DNA of 64,000 nt, from the NCBI RefSeq assembly GCF_002222055.1, contig NZ_MUGS01000006.1:148701-212700 (forward strand), given 5' to 3'. This stretch comes from Flavobacterium araucananum. Its GTDB lineage: Bacteria > Bacteroidota > Bacteroidia > Flavobacteriales > Flavobacteriaceae. Numbering within the stretch: position 1 is the first letter of the stretch; every line of letters starts with the position of its first letter. Position numbers and translations under genes: made by a program. Below are positions 26,030-35,528 of the stretch, one piece after another. The notes under the pieces are model-generated. The model saw only the letters and a program-made list of their open reading frames with translations, ran no database searches and was not told the origin of the DNA.

Positions 26030-27524
26030 ACAATTCAAATAATAAAGTCAAAGAAACATTGTTTAGTTTCGATGTGATGTTAGCGCCATCAGTAAAACCT
26101 GTTGCAAAAAATCCTTGATTCGATTTTCTTTCCAGGTATGAATATGCTAAATCTAATTTGGTTCCTCCAAAATCATAACCTAAACCTCCAGAGTAGCTGT
26201 TTAAGTCTCCAATTGTAGTTCCGTTTTTATAAGGACTTCCTTCATAACGATATCCTCCGCGTAAGCTTAATTGTTTTATTTTGTATTCTGCACCAACTCT
26301 TAATTCGCCGGTATTAGTCAATTGATTACTGATCTGGTTATTTATCCCGTTGAAATCATTTGTTGGTTTGAATTTAGTATTTCCGTAATCTTTGATAGCG
26401 TAATCAACGCTTATTAAACCGGATTTTCCAAAAATATAAGCAGCACTAAAAGTAGTTTTTCCGGGAGTTTGTAAGGTGTATGATTCGTAAACGTTTACAA
26501 TATTCGGATTAACGGGATTGTTTATTGGTTGACCTCCGCTAGCTTGTGTTGTTGTATATAAACTTTGAGAAACTTCATCGTTTAATTCGTACCAGGTATT
26601 AGATTCGTAAGCCAAACCAAGACGGAAAGATTCTGTAACTTTGGCAATTGCACCTACTTGAAAAGAAAATCCATTTCCGTAAGTGTAAAGATTGTTGTTA
26701 AAACGTAAGTTAGAGATGGTTTCTGTTGGTTCAAGAGGATTGCTGTTGTCCTCGTAAAAAGTACTTGTTCTTCTAAAATCAGTAATATGTACATTTAAGT
26801 TGGCACCAAAATAAATTCTGTCCTTATATGAGGTTGCAAGGTTAAAACTTAATTTACTATTATATCCCGTAGTATAACTTTCGTTTTCCTGATAGTAATT
26901 TCCTCCGGCAGGTACGTTTGATGTATATTGAGTATTAGCATCATTATTTGCAACTGGGTTTATTACATAGCCTTTATATCCAAAGTAAGCTTGTTGTTCG
27001 TTGTAAAACTGATCTCTGTAAGGTATATTTTTTATGTCTCCCAACGGAATTCCGTTAGCATAAGCCAAAAAGTATTTATCTATAGAATTTGTTGGATTGG
27101 TTCCTACTGACACCGTATTGTTGTCGAAATTGTTTGTGTTTTCATAAGTAGCACCAATTGCAATTTTTTTCCAGTTATTGCTTGGGTTGTGATCATGAAA
27201 AACAAAAACAGCTCCTGCCTGATTCAATATAAAGGAGTTTTTTTTGTCGCTTGTCTGATTTCCAAAATAGTCAGAATTGTTCTTAATGTTTTGATTGCTA
27301 AGTGTAATTCCGGTTTGGTTGTTAGAGAAAATGGCAGATCCGGCAGGATTGACACTAATAGAAGATAAATCTCCACCAACAGCTCCAAAGGCACCACTCA
27401 TTGCTCTAAATCGTGCAGTTCCGGTTAAGTTGTCTTGTGCATAGCGAACGGCATCTGAAACCTCTTGCGAATGTGAGACGCTAACAGTTAGTCCTGTAAT
27501 CAGTAGGAATAATATTTTTTTCAT
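26028..27524 (-). CDS. FadL/OmpP1/TodX-like outer-membrane transport protein
   Basis: A 498-residue barrel for hydrophobic compounds. Signal peptide MKKILFLLITGLTVSVSHSQ. The N-terminal plug shows the family pattern ARFRAMSGAFGAVGGDLSS and SVNPAGSAIFSNNQ. Many amphipathic strands follow, and the last ends SLTLLFEL. Flavobacterial homologues are often labelled hemin receptors without evidence; a fatty-acid or other hydrophobic cargo is as likely. It precedes its own copy of a strong terminator and follows the lipoprotein gene by 45 bp. Confidence 0.85.
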   Translation of the reverse strand: MKKILFLLITGLTVSVSHSQEVSDAVRYAQDNLTGTARFRAMSGAFGAVGGDLSSISVNPAGSAIFSNNQTGITLSNQNIKNNSDYFGNQTSDKKNSFILNQAGAVFVFHDHNPSNNWKKIAIGATYENTNNFDNNTVSVGTNPTNSIDKYFLAYANGIPLGDIKNIPYRDQFYNEQQAYFGYKGYVINPVANNDANTQYTSNVPAGGNYYQENESYTTGYNSKLSFNLATSYKDRIYFGANLNVHITDFRRTSTFYEDNSNPLEPTETISNLRFNNNLYTYGNGFSFQVGAIAKVTESFRLGLAYESNTWYELNDEVSQSLYTTTQASGGQPINNPVNPNIVNVYESYTLQTPGKTTFSAAYIFGKSGLISVDYAIKDYGNTKFKPTNDFNGINNQISNQLTNTGELRVGAEYKIKQLSLRGGYRYEGSPYKNGTTIGDLNSYSGGLGYDFGGTKLDLAYSYLERKSNQGFFATGFTDGANITSKLNNVSLTLLFEL

Positions 27525-27569
27525 TTGGATAAGTTTTTAATGTGAATTTTTGATTAGTACAAGAAGAAA

Positions 27570-28586
27570 TTATCTTCTTCCGCCACCACCGCCACCGCCG
27601 GATGATCTTCCACCGCCACCGCCTCCGCCGCCGGATGATCTCATGCTTCCTCCGCCTCCGCCGCTATTCATTGAGCGTGATGGGCCAGGAGAGTAGCTTC
27701 TGGAGGAGTTGCCACCGCCGTCGTAACTTCTGGTTGTAGTGCTGCTTGATCTTCTGTTAGAATAGTCGTAACTATTGCTTTGACCCTGACTTGATCCTCT
27801 TCTGTCTGTAAAAGTCGGGTTAGACGAGTTGTATGTTCTTCCGCCTGTAGAAGAGCTTCTTCTAAAATCAGAAAAACCATTTTGTCTGTTTGTGGTATAA
27901 TTGCCCCCTCTGTTTGTAGAAGTGTAATTTCTGTTTGAGTTGTAGTAACTATTTCTGTTTGAACTATAGTTTCTGTTAGAGTTATAGTTTCTGTCAGAGC
28001 CGTAGTTTCTGCCGCCATAATAAGCTGCAGAACCTCTTCTTCCGTAACTGTAAGAATAATTGTTGTATCCGTAATACGGTCTGTAGTATCCAGGATAGCC
28101 CCATCCGCCACCCCAATATCCACCAGGGTAGCCCCAGCTATATCCAGGATAGCCCCAATAGCCTCCTCCGTAACCATAACCATATCCATAATAAGGATAT
28201 CCTAAACCAAATCCAAATCCTACTGACCATGAAGGATCAGAGTAAACATTTACTGAAACATCAGAATTGGCACTTCCCCATGCCGGGTAAGCTGTATTGG
28301 CAGTTTGTATACTGTCATTATCGGCATAATTACCGTAATTATCAACGTCTGTAAAAATTTCAGTTGGTTGATTATCATCTTGCAAAGATTTGAAATAATC
28401 TTTGTATTGATTGTTGGTATTTGTGGTATTTGTTTGAGCATACGTTCTTGGTGAACCACCATATACTCCGTCATTGTCATGATAAGAAGCGTTTTGGTAA
28501 GAACCACACGATGCTAGTAGAAAACTCAATAATCCAATTAAGTAAAAATGACTTGAGTTTTGGCGGAGAGAAATAGAAGTTTTCAT
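27570..28586 (-). CDS. Low-complexity Gly/Tyr/Ser/Arg-rich lipoprotein
   Basis: A 338-residue protein. Lipoprotein signal ends LLSFLLASC (Cys27). An acidic-polar region (about 30-115) is followed by a Tyr/Gly/Pro/Trp-rich stretch (YGYGGGYWGYPGYSWGYPGG), then Asn/Arg/Ser repeats (YNSNRNYSSNRNSYYNSNRN), and a tail of Gly and Ser ending GRR. There is no enzyme motif. Such proteins are common next to proS in Flavobacterium relatives. Likely a disordered or phase-forming surface layer component; this is inference. A minus-strand TATTTTTG (28617-28624) may be its promoter. Confidence 0.75.
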   Translation of the reverse strand: MKTSISLRQNSSHFYLIGLLSFLLASCGSYQNASYHDNDGVYGGSPRTYAQTNTTNTNNQYKDYFKSLQDDNQPTEIFTDVDNYGNYADNDSIQTANTAYPAWGSANSDVSVNVYSDPSWSVGFGFGLGYPYYGYGYGYGGGYWGYPGYSWGYPGGYWGGGWGYPGYYRPYYGYNNYSYSYGRRGSAAYYGGRNYGSDRNYNSNRNYSSNRNSYYNSNRNYTSTNRGGNYTTNRQNGFSDFRRSSSTGGRTYNSSNPTFTDRRGSSQGQSNSYDYSNRRSSSTTTRSYDGGGNSSRSYSPGPSRSMNSGGGGGSMRSSGGGGGGGGRSSGGGGGGGRR

Positions 28587-28687
28587 ATCTGTGGTGTTTT
28601 TTATTGTTGCACATTACAAAAATAGTTAGTTTTGTCAAACTATTTAGTTAAAATTAATAAAACAAAATTTGTGCCAAACTATTCAAT

Positions 28688-30166
28688 ATGAGTAAGAACC
28701 TCACTACAAGATCAGAAGATTATTCAAAATGGTATAACGAGCTGGTTGTAAAAGCAGATCTAGCCGAAAATTCAGGCGTTAGAGGATGTATGGTTATTAA
28801 GCCGTACGGATATGCTATTTGGGAAAAAATGCAGGCTGAGTTAGATAGAATGTTCAAAGAAACAGGACATCAAAATGCGTACTTTCCTTTATTTGTGCCT
28901 AAGAGCATGTTTGAGGCTGAAGAGAAAAACGCAGAAGGATTTGCAAAAGAGTGTGCTATCGTAACACATTACAGATTAAAAAATGACCCGGACAGACCCG
29001 GAAAGTTAATGGTGGATCCTAATGCAAAATTAGAAGAAGAACTAATTGTTCGTCCTACAAGTGAAGCAATTATTTGGTCTACCTATAAAGGATGGGTACA
29101 ATCCTATAGAGATTTACCTTTATTAATAAACCAATGGGCAAATGTAGTGCGTTGGGAAATGCGCACCCGTTTGTTTTTGAGAACTGCAGAGTTTTTATGG
29201 CAGGAAGGACATACTGCACATGCTACAAAGGCAGAGGCTATAGAAGAATCTGAAAAAATGATGAATGTTTATGCTGATTTTGCTCAGGATTTTATGGCAA
29301 TTCCGGTTGTAAAAGGTATAAAAACAGAAACAGAGCGTTTTGCCGGTGCAGATGAGACTTATTGTATTGAAGCTTTGATGCAGGATGGAAAAGCATTACA
29401 GGCAGGAACATCTCACTTTTTGGGACAAAACTTCGCCAAGGCTTTTGATGTTAAGTTTGCAAATGCCGAAGGAAAACAAGAACATGTTTGGGGAACTTCG
29501 TGGGGAGTTTCTACCCGTTTAATGGGAGCTTTGGTTATGACACACTCTGATGATCAGGGATTGGTGTTGCCTCCAAACTTAGCACCTATACAGGTTGTTA
29601 TTGTTCCTATTTATAAAACAGACGAACAATTGGCTGAAATTACAACTGCAGTTAATGATCTAACGGCGAAACTTAAGAAATTAAGAATTTCAGTTAAATA
29701 CGACGACAGAACAACTCAAAAACCAGGATTCAAATTTGCAGAATGGGAATTAAAAGGGGTGCCTGTTAGAATTGCTGTTGGTCCAAAAGATTTGGAAAAT
29801 GGAACTTTTGAAGTTGCCAGACGTGATACACTGACAAAAGAGACAGTTTCGGGCGAAGGAATTGTAACTTATATAAATGACTTGTTAGAACAGATTCAGA
29901 CTGATTTATTTAATAAAGCATTAACGTATCGTGATACGCATATTACTGAAGTAAATAGTTTTGAGGAGTTTAAAGATATTTTAGATGGTAAAGGAGGGTT
30001 TGTATCTGCTCATTGGGACGGTACGGCTGCTACCGAAGAGAAAATAAAAGACTTAACAAAAGCAACAATTCGTTGTATCCCTTTGGATAGTGTAGAAGAG
30101 GCGGGAACCTGTGTGTTTACTGGGAATCCTTCTTCAAGAAGAGTACTGTTTGCTAAGGCTTATTAA
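28688..30166 (+). CDS. proS: Prolyl-tRNA synthetase
   Basis: A 492-residue class II synthetase that charges tRNA-Pro. It is the short, archaeal/eukaryote-like type without the bacterial editing insertion: start [22 protein letters not shown], then [16 protein letters not shown], class II motif 2 in [24 protein letters not shown], and motif 3 with [15 protein letters not shown]. The anticodon-binding domain and the C-terminal zinc-type domain ending [11 protein letters not shown] complete it. The short form is usual in Bacteroidota. Confidence 0.97.
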   Translation: MSKNLTTRSEDYSKWYNELVVKADLAENSGVRGCMVIKPYGYAIWEKMQAELDRMFKETGHQNAYFPLFVPKSMFEAEEKNAEGFAKECAIVTHYRLKNDPDRPGKLMVDPNAKLEEELIVRPTSEAIIWSTYKGWVQSYRDLPLLINQWANVVRWEMRTRLFLRTAEFLWQEGHTAHATKAEAIEESEKMMNVYADFAQDFMAIPVVKGIKTETERFAGADETYCIEALMQDGKALQAGTSHFLGQNFAKAFDVKFANAEGKQEHVWGTSWGVSTRLMGALVMTHSDDQGLVLPPNLAPIQVVIVPIYKTDEQLAEITTAVNDLTAKLKKLRISVKYDDRTTQKPGFKFAEWELKGVPVRIAVGPKDLENGTFEVARRDTLTKETVSGEGIVTYINDLLEQIQTDLFNKALTYRDTHITEVNSFEEFKDILDGKGGFVSAHWDGTAATEEKIKDLTKATIRCIPLDSVEEAGTCVFTGNPSSRRVLFAKAY

Positions 30167-30194
30167 TTTTTTTTATTTTTTTTTGCATCAGGTA

Positions 30195-30224
30195 TTGTAC
30201 ATCTTAAAAATAGTTGTATTTTTG
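30195..30224 (+). promoter_or_regulatory. Promoter of tRNA-Glu cluster
   Basis: TTG (30195-30197) and TATTTTTG (30217-30224) are spaced by 19 bp, the Bacteroidota sigma-A layout. The first tRNA begins 20 bp after the -7 element. Confidence 0.75.
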
Positions 30225-30243
30225 CATCCGCATTAGAGAAGCA

Positions 30244-30315
30244 GGCCCGTTCGTCTATCGGTTAGGACGCATGGTTTTCATCCATGTAAGAGCGGTTCGA
30301 TTCCGCTACGGGCTA
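30244..30315 (+). tRNA. tRNA-Glu (TTC), copy 1
   Basis: 72 bases with a full cloverleaf: acceptor GGCCCGT / ACGGGCT, anticodon stem CATGG / CCATG with loop TTTTCAT (anticodon TTC), T arm GCGGTTCGATTCCGC. No encoded CCA. Confidence 0.95.
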
Positions 30316-30354
30316 CTACTTTTACTGCGAATTAAAGTCATTGAACTTGAAAAT

Positions 30355-30426
30355 GGCCCGTTCGTCTATCGGTTAGGACGCATGGTTTTCATCCATGTAA
30401 GAGCGGTTCGATTCCGCTACGGGCTA
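30355..30426 (+). tRNA. tRNA-Glu (TTC), copy 2
   Basis: Identical over all 72 bases to the copy at 30244, 39 bp downstream in the same direction; presumably processed from one transcript. Confidence 0.95.
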
Positions 30427-30470
30427 CAATAATACCTCTATTTAAATATAGAAAAACTTAGAACGATAAT

Positions 30471-30542
30471 GGTCTGTTCGTCTAGGGGTTAGGACTCCAG
30501 GCTTTCGTCCTGGTAACAGGGGTTCGATTCCCTTACAGACTA
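30471..30542 (+). tRNA. tRNA-Glu (TTC), divergent isoacceptor
   Basis: 72 bases: acceptor GGTCTGT / ACAGACT, anticodon stem CCAGG / CCTGG, loop CTTTCGT (anticodon TTC), T arm with GGGGTTCGATTCCC. Same anticodon as its two neighbours but a different acceptor stem, anticodon stem and T stem. Confidence 0.93.
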
Positions 30543-30697
30543 CTAAAATTAGTTGTGAATAAGTTTTATAAAATAAAAATTGGTGTCTCGATTTTTGTTT
30601 TATTAGTTAAAACCAAAGTGATTGTTTTGCAATTGTGGGAGGTTTTTCTTTTTTAACTAGTATCTATAATAATTATTACATCTAAAATTAAAAAAAA

Positions 30698-30949
30698 ATG
30701 GCAAATCATAAGTCAGCATTAAAAAGAATCAGAAGTAACGAAAAAAGAAGAGTTCTTAACAGATATCAACACAAAACTACTCGTAATGCTATTAAAGCGT
30801 TAAGAATAGCTACTGATAAAACTGATGCAGCTTCAAAATTATCAACTGTAATCTCTATGATTGATAAATTGGCTAAAAAGAACATCATCCATGATAATAA
30901 AGCTTCTAACTTGAAGTCTAAATTAACTAAGCATGTTGCTAAATTGTAA
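30698..30949 (+). CDS. rpsT: 30S ribosomal protein S20
   Basis: 83 residues, very basic and helical: MANHKSALKRIRSNEKRRVLNRY at the start, TRNAIKAL in the middle, and IIHDNKASNLKSKLTKHV at the end, the standard S20 sequence. It binds 16S rRNA. Transcribed after the tRNAs and closed by a strong terminator. Confidence 0.98.
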   Translation: MANHKSALKRIRSNEKRRVLNRYQHKTTRNAIKALRIATDKTDAASKLSTVISMIDKLAKKNIIHDNKASNLKSKLTKHVAKL

Positions 30950-30973
30950 TTAATTACAATTTCCTAAATATAT

Positions 30974-31003
30974 AAAAAAGTCCTCTTTTAGAGGACTTTT
31001 TTT
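30974..31003 (+). terminator. Terminator after rpsT
   Basis: AAAAAAGTCCTC and GAGGACTTTTTTT form a stem around TTTTA. Confidence 0.93.
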
Positions 31004-31290
31004 GTTTGTACTAAAGTGAAAGTTTTAGTTTTCTAAAATTCCAAATTCCAATTTTTGCTGAGATTTTGTTACAGCTAATTGTAGTTTGGGATTTTTGTAT
31101 TTAAATCCTATAACTCCAATTTTTTTGTATTAATCCGGGAAGTTCTGGTTTATTGCTTAAATGGCTTAGGGTTAGGAGGTGGTATTCTTTTGTGATAAAA
31201 AGAGTATTCTGGATTGGTGTGTAAAAAAAAAGGACCGGTACAGAAAATTTAACAGCAGTCTGACGGATATAGAGAAATTTTGGTATTATT
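31004..31290. other. Gene-free spacer
   Basis: AT-rich sequence between the rpsT terminator and the leftward response regulator. A loose inverted pair (AAATTCCAAATTCCAA near 31036; TTTGGGATTTTT near 31086) resembles degenerate intergenic repeats. Nothing else was recognised. Confidence 0.4.
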
Positions 31291-31695
31291 TTAAAGATCC
31301 ATTTTCTTTTTAAGATATTCTAACATTGGTTGTGTGATTGGTTTCGAAAGGAAATCGATGATAATAGGATATTTTTTTGCCTTGGCTAAGTCATCAGGAT
31401 CAATTGTAGACGATAATACAATAACGCGTGCCGTATTAAATTCAGCATAGGCAGGAGAAGTAAAGTGGTCCAGAAATTCCCAGCCACCCATAACAGGCAT
31501 GTTTAAATCTAAAAAAATTAATTCAGGTTTGCTTACTTTGTTTTTGTTGTATTTTAAGGTATTGAAATGATGTAATGCTTCTTCGCCATTTTGAGCAGTG
31601 ATAATTTCTTTTGAAAATGATGATTTAGAAATTACTTTTTTGCATAGCATTAGTGTGATTGCATCGTCATCAATACATAAAATTTGATCGAGCAT
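31291..31695 (-). CDS. Single-domain response regulator (REC only)
   Basis: 134 residues forming one receiver domain. Acidic pocket at CIDDD (7-11), phospho-acceptor Asp63 in LIFLDLNMPVMGG, Ser/Thr at VIVLSS (about 103-108) and Lys in FLSKPI. There is no output domain, so it acts by protein contact (Rcp1/CheY-like). It follows the sensor kinase gene by 6 bp and is almost certainly its partner. Confidence 0.93.
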   Translation of the reverse strand: MLDQILCIDDDAITLMLCKKVISKSSFSKEIITAQNGEEALHHFNTLKYNKNKVSKPELIFLDLNMPVMGGWEFLDHFTSPAYAEFNTARVIVLSSTIDPDDLAKAKKYPIIIDFLSKPITQPMLEYLKKKMDL

Positions 31696-31701
31696 ATAAA
31701 A

Positions 31702-33411
31702 TTAATTTTTAAATGTTATTGTAAAAGTTGTTCCTTTATTGACTTCGCTGTCAATACTAATTGTTCCTCCCATTGTTTCGACTTGCGATTTTACCAGATA
31801 CAAACCTAGTCCTTTGCTGTCAGGATAATTGTGAAATCTTTGATATAGTCCAAAGACCTTATCGCCATTTCTTTCCAGATCAATCCCAATTCCGTTGTCT
31901 TTAAAGGTTAAAATAGCTTTGTGGTCTATTTGTTCAGCAGTTATGGATATTTTTAGTTTTCTGTTTTCTGATTTGTATTTTATAGAATTCGTGAGCAAAT
32001 TAAGCAATATACTTTCGATGTAAGCTTTATTGGTGTTAAGTAAAGGTACTTTTTCAAAATTGAGCTTAATTATGGGTTTGTGCAATTCTATTTGAAAAGA
32101 TAATTGGCTAAAAACGTTCTCGAAAACTTCTTTTAGAGAAACTTCTTCTTTTTGCATCGAAGGATTATCTTTGATGATGATGACTTTTACAAGATCATTA
32201 ATGGTTTCATTTAATAAATGAGTTGATTTTGTAAAGCCGGTTAAAATTTCCTGAAGTTCCGGGTCTTCGATAGGAGTATCTTCTATTAGGTTCAAAAGAC
32301 CAATTAAGTTAGACAATGGTGCTCTCAGATTGTGAGATGTGATATAGGAGAATTGTTTTAGATCTTTATTGTTTTGAGTAAGTTCCCTGATCAGGTGTTC
32401 TTTTTCGGTTTCTAGTTTCTTTTCGTCTGTTATGTCTCTTTGTATAGAGATCCAGTGCGAAATTATGCCTTCATTGTTAAAGATCGGAATCATTGAAAAA
32501 CGTACCCAATATTCTTCTTTTTTCTTTGTGTAGCTAATAGTTTCTATCAGGCATTCTTCTTTGTTTTTTATTGCTCGTAATACTTTTTTTAATTCTTCTG
32601 AATCTGATTTTGGTCCTTTGAAAATATTTGGTGATTTTCCTATTATTTCATGCGAAAGATATCCGGACATGTGCGAAAATGCAGGATTTACATATACTAT
32701 TTTAGGAATTTTACGATCCGGTGCATTTGCTTCTGTGATTAAAATAGAATCTTTAGATTGTGTTATTACAGTTTCTAAGAGTTTTAGTCTTTGTTCTTCT
32801 TCTTTTTGTTTGGTAATATCCTGTATGGCTCCAATCATTCTGATGGCTCTTCCGCTTTCATCTTTTAATAAAAAGCCCCGGTCGAGAACATATTTATAAG
32901 TCCCGTCGGCACATCTAAAACGATATTGATCCTGCCATTTTTCGGTTTTTTGTTCAATAAACGAATATAATTTAATAGACATTCTAATGCTGTCTTCCGG
33001 ATGTATTTTGTCAAACCACCATTTCGATGTTTTTCCCACTTCCTGCGGATTGTAGCCAAACACACTTTCTATTCCTTTGTTCCAGTGAATGCGATCTTCC
33101 TGAATTTTCCAGTCCCAAATGGTGTCACTTGTTGCTTTTGCAACAATGTCATATTTTTCGTTCGATTCTTTGATTTCTTCGTTTGTCTCTTTTAATTTTT
33201 CGAAAATAGAAATATTTCTATTTTCGTTTTTTGCAAGTATGTATTTAAAAATTAGACCTGTAGTCAGTATAAAAAAGATGTCTTTTATAAAGAATAAATA
33301 AAAATATTCGAGTTTAGAAAAGTAGGTAGTAAGTATTTTATGACAGACTGCTGCCATAATTAGCGATATGATAACGTAAATTAGAGTAATTTGGAGAGTT
33401 TTACTTTTCAT
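31702..33411 (-). CDS. Membrane sensor histidine kinase with two PAS domains
   Basis: 569 residues. Two N-terminal membrane helices (about 8-26 and 40-60) with a very short loop, so sensing is probably cytoplasmic. PAS/PAC 1 spans about 85-200 (ESVFGYNPQEVG) and PAS/PAC 2 about 210-330 (SHMSGYLSHEIIGKSPNIF, a phototropin-like pattern but without the flavin-binding Cys motif seen). The H-box has His360 in SYITSHNLRAPLSNLIG. N-box Asn475, DNGIGID (505-511) and GLGLYL (534-539) form the ATPase. Operon with the receiver protein downstream. Confidence 0.92.
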   Translation of the reverse strand: MKSKTLQITLIYVIISLIMAAVCHKILTTYFSKLEYFYLFFIKDIFFILTTGLIFKYILAKNENRNISIFEKLKETNEEIKESNEKYDIVAKATSDTIWDWKIQEDRIHWNKGIESVFGYNPQEVGKTSKWWFDKIHPEDSIRMSIKLYSFIEQKTEKWQDQYRFRCADGTYKYVLDRGFLLKDESGRAIRMIGAIQDITKQKEEEQRLKLLETVITQSKDSILITEANAPDRKIPKIVYVNPAFSHMSGYLSHEIIGKSPNIFKGPKSDSEELKKVLRAIKNKEECLIETISYTKKKEEYWVRFSMIPIFNNEGIISHWISIQRDITDEKKLETEKEHLIRELTQNNKDLKQFSYITSHNLRAPLSNLIGLLNLIEDTPIEDPELQEILTGFTKSTHLLNETINDLVKVIIIKDNPSMQKEEVSLKEVFENVFSQLSFQIELHKPIIKLNFEKVPLLNTNKAYIESILLNLLTNSIKYKSENRKLKISITAEQIDHKAILTFKDNGIGIDLERNGDKVFGLYQRFHNYPDSKGLGLYLVKSQVETMGGTISIDSEVNKGTTFTITFKN

Positions 33412-33552
33412 TACTCAAATATAGTTAAATTAACAATAACTAAACAACAAGCAAAGTTCATTTTGGAGGTAAAATTTACGTTGTTTTAACGAACTAATTA
33501 CTTGTCTATACGCAAACTATCGCAGAAACGTTTTTTATATCAAAATAAAGTG

Positions 33553-33560
33553 TACCTTTG
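33553..33560 (+). promoter_or_regulatory. typA promoter -7 element
   Basis: TACCTTTG fits TAnnTTTG and lies 19 bp before the typA start, so the leader would be very short. Confidence 0.6.
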
Positions 33561-33579
33561 CACCCATTAAAAATCTCAG

Positions 33580-35376
33580 ATGGAATCTATTAGAAACATT
33601 GCAATTATTGCCCACGTCGATCACGGTAAAACCACTTTGGTTGATAAAATTATGTATCACTGTCAATTATTTCGTGACAACGAAAACACAGGTGATTTAA
33701 TTCTTGATAATAACGATTTAGAGCGTGAGAGAGGTATTACTATTACTTCAAAAAACGTTTCAGTTCAATATAAAGGAACAAAAATCAATATTATCGATAC
33801 TCCTGGCCACGCCGATTTTGGTGGTGAAGTAGAACGTGTATTAAACATGGCCGATGGTGTATGTTTGCTAGTTGATGCTTTTGAAGGTCCAATGCCACAA
33901 ACGCGTTTTGTATTGCAAAAAGCGATTGACCTTGGTTTAAAACCTTGTGTAGTTATCAATAAAGTTGATAAGGAAAACTGTACTCCTGAAGAAGTTCATG
34001 AGAAAGTTTTTGACTTAATGTTTGAATTAGGTGCTGAAGAATGGCAGTTGGATTTTCCAACAGTTTATGGTTCTGCAAAAAATAACTGGATGTCTGATCA
34101 TTGGGAAAACGTAACTGATAATGTTGAAGCATTATTGGATATGGTTGTTGAAAATGTACCGGCTCCTAAAGTTTCTGAAGGAACACCACAAATGCTGATT
34201 ACCTCTTTAGATTTCTCTGCCTTTACAGGTCGTATCGCTATTGGTCGTCTTGAAAGAGGAGTTCTTAAAGAAGGTATGCCAATCTCATTAGTAAAAAGAG
34301 ACGGTACGGTATCTAAATCCCGTATCAAAGAACTTCATACTTTTGAAGGACTTGGTCGTAAAAAAGTACAAGAGGTTATTGCAGGAGATATTTGTGCAAT
34401 CATTGGAGTTGAAGGTTTTGAAATTGGTGATACTATTGCTGATTTTGAAAATCCGGAAGGTCTGAAAACGATTGATATCGATGAGCCTACAATGAGTATG
34501 TTGTTTACAATTAATGACTCTCCTTTCTTTGGTAAAGAGGGTAAATTTGTAACTTCTCGTCATATTAGAGAAAGATTGACAAAAGAATTAGAGAAAAACT
34601 TAGCAATGAAGTTAGGTGAAACTGATTCTGCTGATAAATTCATGGTTTTTGGTCGTGGAGTACTTCACTTATCTGTTCTTATTGAAACAATGAGAAGAGA
34701 AGGATATGAATTACAAATTGGTCAGCCACAAGTTATCATTAAAGAAATTGATGGTAAAAAATGTGAGCCAATTGAGGAATTAACAATCGATTTACCAGAA
34801 TCACTTTCAGGTAGAGCGGTTGAGTTCGTTACGATGCGTAAAGGTGAAATGCTAAGCATGGAAACTAAAGGGGAGCGTATGATTGTAAAATTTAATATTC
34901 CATCACGTGGAATTATTGGATTGCGTAACCAATTGCTTACTGCAACAGCTGGTGAGGCTATTATGGCGCACCGTTTTATTGGATATGAGCCTTACAAAGG
35001 AGAAATTGCCGGTCGTAACAAAGGTTCATTGATCTCTATGGAAAAAGGAAAAGCGATTCCTTATTCTATCGATAAATTGCAAGATCGTGGTAAGTTTTTT
35101 GTTGAACCAAATGCTGAAATTTACGAAGGTCAGGTTATTGGAGAAAACTCTCGTGGTGATGATATGTGTGTAAACGTAACTAAAGAGAAAAAACAATCTA
35201 ACGTTCGTTCTTCTGGAAATGATGAGAAAGCAAGAATCATCCCTCCAATTATTTTCTCATTAGAGGAAGCTTTAGAGTACATTCAAAAAGATGAATATGT
35301 AGAGGTAACTCCAAAATCTATTCGTTTGAGAAAAATTTATTTGACAGAAACTGATAGAAAAAGATTTAAAATCTAA
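33580..35376 (+). CDS. typA: Ribosome-associated translational GTPase TypA/BipA
   Basis: 598 residues, a ribosome-binding GTPase of the EF-G family that supports 50S assembly and stress adaptation. G1 is [10 protein letters not shown] (11-20), G2 in [12 protein letters not shown]3 [16 protein letters not shown]4 INKVDKE. The EF-G-like domains II, III and V follow, and the TypA-specific C-terminal domain contains [20 protein letters not shown]. Length is standard. Monocistronic, between a promoter and a terminator. Confidence 0.97.
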   Translation: MESIRNIAIIAHVDHGKTTLVDKIMYHCQLFRDNENTGDLILDNNDLERERGITITSKNVSVQYKGTKINIIDTPGHADFGGEVERVLNMADGVCLLVDAFEGPMPQTRFVLQKAIDLGLKPCVVINKVDKENCTPEEVHEKVFDLMFELGAEEWQLDFPTVYGSAKNNWMSDHWENVTDNVEALLDMVVENVPAPKVSEGTPQMLITSLDFSAFTGRIAIGRLERGVLKEGMPISLVKRDGTVSKSRIKELHTFEGLGRKKVQEVIAGDICAIIGVEGFEIGDTIADFENPEGLKTIDIDEPTMSMLFTINDSPFFGKEGKFVTSRHIRERLTKELEKNLAMKLGETDSADKFMVFGRGVLHLSVLIETMRREGYELQIGQPQVIIKEIDGKKCEPIEELTIDLPESLSGRAVEFVTMRKGEMLSMETKGERMIVKFNIPSRGIIGLRNQLLTATAGEAIMAHRFIGYEPYKGEIAGRNKGSLISMEKGKAIPYSIDKLQDRGKFFVEPNAEIYEGQVIGENSRGDDMCVNVTKEKKQSNVRSSGNDEKARIIPPIIFSLEEALEYIQKDEYVEVTPKSIRLRKIYLTETDRKRFKI

Positions 35377-35398
35377 TTCTTTCAAGAAAATAAATACT

Positions 35399-35436
35399 AA
35401 AAAATCCCAAATTCCTTCCGGAGTTTGGGATTTTTT
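35399..35436 (+). terminator. Terminator after typA
   Basis: AAAAAATCCCAAA pairs with TTTGGGATTTTTT around a 12-base loop. The U-rich end suits the plus strand; the A-rich start would also serve the leftward gene at 35529. Confidence 0.9.
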
Positions 35437-35528
35437 TTATGCCTTTTTAGAAATTAAAACTTCTCGATAGGATTAAAAGAAGTTAGTTTGTGTTGGAATT
35501 TAAAACGTAAAGAAGATTGTTTTATTGA

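Noticed and set aside
27668-28189. 173-codon frame within the low-complexity lipoprotein gene
   Set aside because: Alternative frame of repetitive codons on the same strand; composition follows from the repeats.
30214-30432. 72-codon plus-strand reading frame
   Set aside because: It runs across the two identical tRNA-Glu genes; its internal repetition is the tRNA duplication, not a protein.
32561-32899. Plus-strand frame inside the histidine kinase gene
   Set aside because: Antisense shadow of the PAS region; no signal, family pattern or promoter.
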